NCBI RefSeq assembly: GCF_002531575.1
Contig: NZ_NWTI01000009.1
Span: 1 to 64,000 of the forward strand
DNA length: 64,000 bases
Reading direction: 5' to 3'
From: Bradyrhizobium sp. Y36
Lineage (GTDB): Bacteria; Pseudomonadota; Alphaproteobacteria; Rhizobiales; Xanthobacteraceae
The translations under genes were made by a program, and so were the position numbers. Below are positions 61,240 to 64,000 of the stretch, in pieces (positions within the stretch are counted from its first letter, which is position 1; every line of letters begins with the position of its first letter). The notes beneath the pieces are model-generated. The model searched no databases, had not been told where the DNA came from, and was given only the letters and a program-made list of their open reading frames with translations.

Positions 61240-61929
61240 TCACGATTGGCCCGGCCATTTGGCGCGGTAGCGGATTTCGCTGCCGTCGTCGATCCGCCGC
61301 CACGTTCCGAATTCCGGCGTATGCGGCGCCCGGGCCGTCAAGTCGATCGGATAGATCCGGCTTGGTTGGCCCTGGATGTCGACGGCGAGCTGCCGGTGCG
61401 AGGTTCGAAACGCCAGCTCGACTTCGCCGGCGATCACGGCCTGGTCGCCGTCGCGATGGAACGCGGCGGCGGTCACCTCGCCCGGCATGGTGTTGAGGTC
61501 GGTCTGCAATTCGATGGCGATGCCTTGCGCCGACGCCGGCACCTTCACGCCGGCCGGAAATCGGACCTCGAACACGAGCAGGGGATTGGCGCCATTCCGA
61601 TTGAGCCAGGGCGTCGCAGTCGCATAGGCGTAGGCAATGTAGATGCCGATCCCGGCGACGCAGAGCAGGACGACGATTCCGAGCGACTTCAGGCTGTTGC
61701 GCGCGACGCTGCCATTGCCGGCCTCTTTGCCGGAGCGCGCCATCAGCCAGTTGGCAAGCACCGCCCCGCCGATCGCGCCGATGGGGGAGTAGACGAGCAA
61801 TCCCATCAGACCCGCCGTGATCGGATCCGCCCGGTTGCCGAAATCGACCAGGGAAAGCAGCACGAAGCTCGCGACATAGCCCGCCACTGCGGCAGCAACG
61901 CCGATGGCTATCCGTGATGAGGTCTTCAT
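61240..61929 (-). CDS. Hypothetical membrane protein
   Basis: A 229-residue protein with three membrane segments in the first 105 residues (GVAAAVAGYVASFVLLSLV, GLLVYSPIGAIGGAVLANWL and LGIVVLLCVAGIGIYIAYAY) and a periplasmic beta-rich domain beginning WLNRNGANPLLVFEVRFPAG. I do not recognise it. It lies downstream of enamidase on the same strand with a 125-base gap, so cotranscription is possible but not indicated. Confidence 0.75.
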   Translation of the reverse strand: MKTSSRIAIGVAAAVAGYVASFVLLSLVDFGNRADPITAGLMGLLVYSPIGAIGGAVLANWLMARSGKEAGNGSVARNSLKSLGIVVLLCVAGIGIYIAYAYATATPWLNRNGANPLLVFEVRFPAGVKVPASAQGIAIELQTDLNTMPGEVTAAAFHRDGDQAVIAGEVELAFRTSHRQLAVDIQGQPSRIYPIDLTARAPHTPEFGTWRRIDDGSEIRYRAKWPGQS

Positions 61930-62054
61930 GTCTTCCTCGATGGTCCAGCAATGAATTGCCGCCGCCGAGGGCTGCCTGCGTTAGACGCAGCAGGCGGCTC
62001 TTGTGTTCAACGCCTTCGAGGGACGATGCGGAGCGGAGAGCCGCTCCAGCTGCG

Positions 62055-63251
62055 TCACTTCGCCACGATTTCCGGCACCTTGCCCGCAGGCGGCGTATTG
62101 CGGCTGCGCTGGGTGCGCACGATGCCGTCGATGATGGTCATCCCGATGCCAGGGAGGTCGCCGAGCTGGACGCTCTCCAGGATGGTCTTGCCGGGCGAGT
62201 GCTGGGCCTTGTCCATGATGACGAAATCGGCGGCGCGGCCGACCTCGATCAGGCCGCAATCGAGCTGCCGCATCCGTGCGGTGTTGCCGGTGGCGAGGCA
62301 GAACGCGATCTCGGCCGGCAATTCGCCGATCGAGGACAGCATCGAGACCATGCGCAAGATGCCGAGCGGCTGCACGCCGGAGCCGGCCGGCCCGTCGGTG
62401 CCGAGGATCACGCGATGCAGCTCGTTCATCTCGCGTGCGATGCGCAGCGTGTAGAGTGCCGACCGCTCGTTGCCGTTATGAACGATCTCGAGCCCGCGCT
62501 TGCAGCCCTCGCAGATGCAGCGAATCTGGTCGTCGGGCAGGGCGGTGTGGCCGCCATTGATGTGGCCGACGACGTCGGTGTCGGCTTCCAGCACCACGTC
62601 CTTGTCGATCAGGCCGGAGCCGGGGATCGAGGGGCCGCCGGTGTGGATGGTGCTCTGGATGCCGTATTTGCGCGCCCAGCCGACCATCTTGCGCGCGGTC
62701 GGGCCGTCCTTGACGCCGCCGAGGCCGACTTCGCCGAGCAGCTTGACGCCGGCAGCGGCCATCTCCTTGAAGTCTTCCTCGACCATCTCGCATTCGATCA
62801 CCGGCGCGCCGGCGTGAACCTTCACGCCGCCCGGGCGCAAGGTCCAGAACGCGCGCTGGGCGAAGATCGCCATCGCCTTGAGACCGACGACGTCGCGGGG
62901 TCGGCCGGGCATGTGGACCTCGCCCGCCGAGATCATGGTCGTGATGCCGCCATGGAGCGAGCTGTCGATCCAGTTGATCTGGTTCTGGCGGGGCGTCCAG
63001 TCGCCCGCGACGGGGTGGACGTGGCTGTCGATCAGGCCGGGGGTCACCGTGGTGCCGTTGGCATCGACGATGGTGGTCGCGCCTTCGGTGTCGAGGTCCT
63101 TGTAGCGGCCGATCGCGGTGATCTTGCCGTTCTCGGCCACGATGGTGTCGCCGTCCAGGATGGGCTTTTCCAGCGCGCCGGACAGGATCAGGCCGATATT
63201 CCGGATCACGAGCTTCGAGGGTCCGGTGGCCTGGGGTGCGTCATGCGCCAT
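62055..63251 (-). CDS. ena: Enamidase (1,4,5,6-tetrahydro-6-oxonicotinate hydrolase)
   Basis: A 398-residue amidohydrolase close to the E. barkeri bifunctional Fe-Zn enamidase, which opens the reduced ring to (S)-2-formylglutarate and ammonia. Matching stretches include WTPRQNQINWIDSSLHGGITTMISAG, the metal pair His77 and His79 in DSHVHP, and HTGGPSIPGSG, HINGGHTALPD and GTDGPAGSGVQPLGIL. GGAG lies 8 bases before the ATG at 63251. Together with hnr this defines the reductive branch. Confidence 0.9.
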   Translation of the reverse strand: MAHDAPQATGPSKLVIRNIGLILSGALEKPILDGDTIVAENGKITAIGRYKDLDTEGATTIVDANGTTVTPGLIDSHVHPVAGDWTPRQNQINWIDSSLHGGITTMISAGEVHMPGRPRDVVGLKAMAIFAQRAFWTLRPGGVKVHAGAPVIECEMVEEDFKEMAAAGVKLLGEVGLGGVKDGPTARKMVGWARKYGIQSTIHTGGPSIPGSGLIDKDVVLEADTDVVGHINGGHTALPDDQIRCICEGCKRGLEIVHNGNERSALYTLRIAREMNELHRVILGTDGPAGSGVQPLGILRMVSMLSSIGELPAEIAFCLATGNTARMRQLDCGLIEVGRAADFVIMDKAQHSPGKTILESVQLGDLPGIGMTIIDGIVRTQRSRNTPPAGKVPEIVAK

Positions 63252-63327
63252 GGAAAGGGCTCCTTATTCCCAACTGCAACGCTGTCGATCTTGGGCAGCC
63301 TTGACCCCGGGATCAAGCAGGATTATT

Positions 63328-63357
63328 CATTAGTGTACGAATGATCGTGTACAAACG
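63328..63357. promoter_or_regulatory. Tandem operators between enamidase and ferredoxin-NADP reductase
   Basis: Site one, CATTAGT-GT-ACGAATG (63328-63343), has one arm mismatch. Site two, with right arm ACAAACG (63351-63357), has a perfect right half-site and a poor left half. Two sites about 14 bases apart in a divergent promoter allow joint control of ena and fpr. On the minus strand TTGTAC and TAATGA flank the sites with a 16-base spacing, a likely ena promoter. Confidence 0.65.
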
Positions 63358-63408
63358 ACGCATAGCTGACCGCCTCGGAACCGCAAGCGAGCGACACGGA
63401 AGGGTGAG

Positions 63409-64000
63409 ATGAGCAATTTCAATCAGGAAAGCGTTTTGAGCGTCCACCACTGGACCGACACGCTGTTCTCCTTCAAGACCACCCGCAGCCCGACCTTCCG
63501 CTTCCGCAACGGCGAATTCACCATGATCGGGCTCAAGGTCGGCGAGAAGCCGCTGCTGCGGGCCTACAGCGTTGCCAGCGCCAATTACGAGGACACGCTG
63601 GAGTTCTTCTCGATCAAGGTGCCGGACGGCCCGCTGACCTCGCGGCTTCAGCACTTGAAGGAAGGCGACGAGATCATCGTCAGCCGCAAGGCCACCGGCA
63701 CGCTGGTAATCGACAACCTGGAGGAGGGGCGCAACCTCTACCTCATCGGCACCGGGACCGGCCTTGCGCCATTCCTGAGCGTGATCAAGGACCCCGAGAC
63801 CTACGAGCGGTTCGAGAAGGTCGTGCTGCTGCACGGTTGCCGGCACGTCAAGGAGCTCGCCTATGGCGAGATGATCAACGAGACGCTGCCGAAGGATGAA
63901 CTGATCGGCGAGTACATTCAGAATCAGCTGATCTACTACCCGACCGTGACCCGCGATCCCTTCCGCAACCGCGGCCGCATCACCGACCTCATCACGTCGG
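63409..64000 (+). CDS. fpr: Ferredoxin-NADP+ reductase (3' end outside the window)
   Basis: The first 197 residues of a plant-type ferredoxin-NADP reductase (Fpr; the full family length is about 257). FAD-binding RAYSVAS, the SRKATGTL segment and NADP-binding GTGTGLAPFLSVI are present. GGAAGGG with spacing 6 precedes the ATG. In cells Fpr links NADPH to ferredoxin; placed here, divergent from ena and beside operators, it could supply reduced ferredoxin to Hnr. No stop codon is reached before 64000. Confidence 0.92.
   Translation, partial: MSNFNQESVLSVHHWTDTLFSFKTTRSPTFRFRNGEFTMIGLKVGEKPLLRAYSVASANYEDTLEFFSIKVPDGPLTSRLQHLKEGDEIIVSRKATGTLVIDNLEEGRNLYLIGTGTGLAPFLSVIKDPETYERFEKVVLLHGCRHVKELAYGEMINETLPKDELIGEYIQNQLIYYPTVTRDPFRNRGRITDLITS

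Noticed and set aside
1..64000. tRNA or rRNA genes, CRISPR arrays, insertion sequences, prophage
   Set aside because: No T-arm-like GTTCGANTC context within a cloverleaf, no regular spaced repeats, no transposase or phage gene was seen.

Overview
The window is a high-GC alphaproteobacterial chromosome segment, most likely Bradyrhizobium or a close relative. This rests on codon use, on rhizobial-type operons (the very-long-chain acyl lipid A genes), and on several families of intergenic palindromic repeats that I remember as scattered through Bradyrhizobium genomes. I saw no rRNA, tRNA, CRISPR array, insertion sequence or prophage.

Layout. 1-1267 is repeat-filled non-coding DNA. 1268-33269 is mostly housekeeping: an alpha/beta hydrolase, class II DAHP synthase, diacylglycerol kinase, NAD synthetase, a cysS-to-cimA operon joined by start/stop overlaps, a LOG-family protein, an ATM1-type ABC exporter, phosphatidylserine synthesis and decarboxylation (psd, pssA), plsY, a stand-alone motAB stator pair, two tandem kup potassium transporters, a rhodanese-aminotransferase pair, a lone polyamine-type binding protein, and the acpXL-fabZXL-fabF2XL-fabF1XL-lpxXL operon. 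33270-36240 is a looser accessory stretch: a ParB-like protein, a frameshifted small gene, a 47-residue secreted peptide gene followed by a copied 3' end of the ParB-like gene, and a hypothetical protein. 36241-43404 holds a P-type ATPase operon, a TonB siderophore receptor operon and an MgtC protein. 43672-45429 is a HerA-like ATPase.

45721-64000 is the most interesting part: a nicotinate catabolic island. A divergent promoter drives nicA-nicB (molybdenum nicotinate dehydrogenase fused to three cytochrome c domains) on one side. On the other side it drives 6-hydroxynicotinate reductase, an ApbE-like UPF0280 protein, a DUF1185 protein, a branched-chain-type ABC transporter and a MarR regulator. 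Further along lie enamidase and, divergent from it, ferredoxin-NADP reductase (cut by the window end). The island therefore joins the aerobic, cytochrome-linked first step known from Pseudomonas NicAB to the reductive ring-opening steps known from fermenting Eubacterium barkeri: nicotinate, 6-hydroxynicotinate, 1,4,5,6-tetrahydro-6-oxonicotinate, 2-formylglutarate. Related operator palindromes (consensus about CRTTYGT-N2-ACRAAYG) occur at both divergent promoters and are probably the MarR protein's sites. The same half-site with wider spacing precedes an extradiol dioxygenase gene at 45845.

The best new hypothesis is that the UPF0280 protein attaches flavin covalently to 6-hydroxynicotinate reductase. 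The E. barkeri reductase is known to carry covalent flavin, UPF0280 shares the ApbE fold, and the two genes overlap by four bases.
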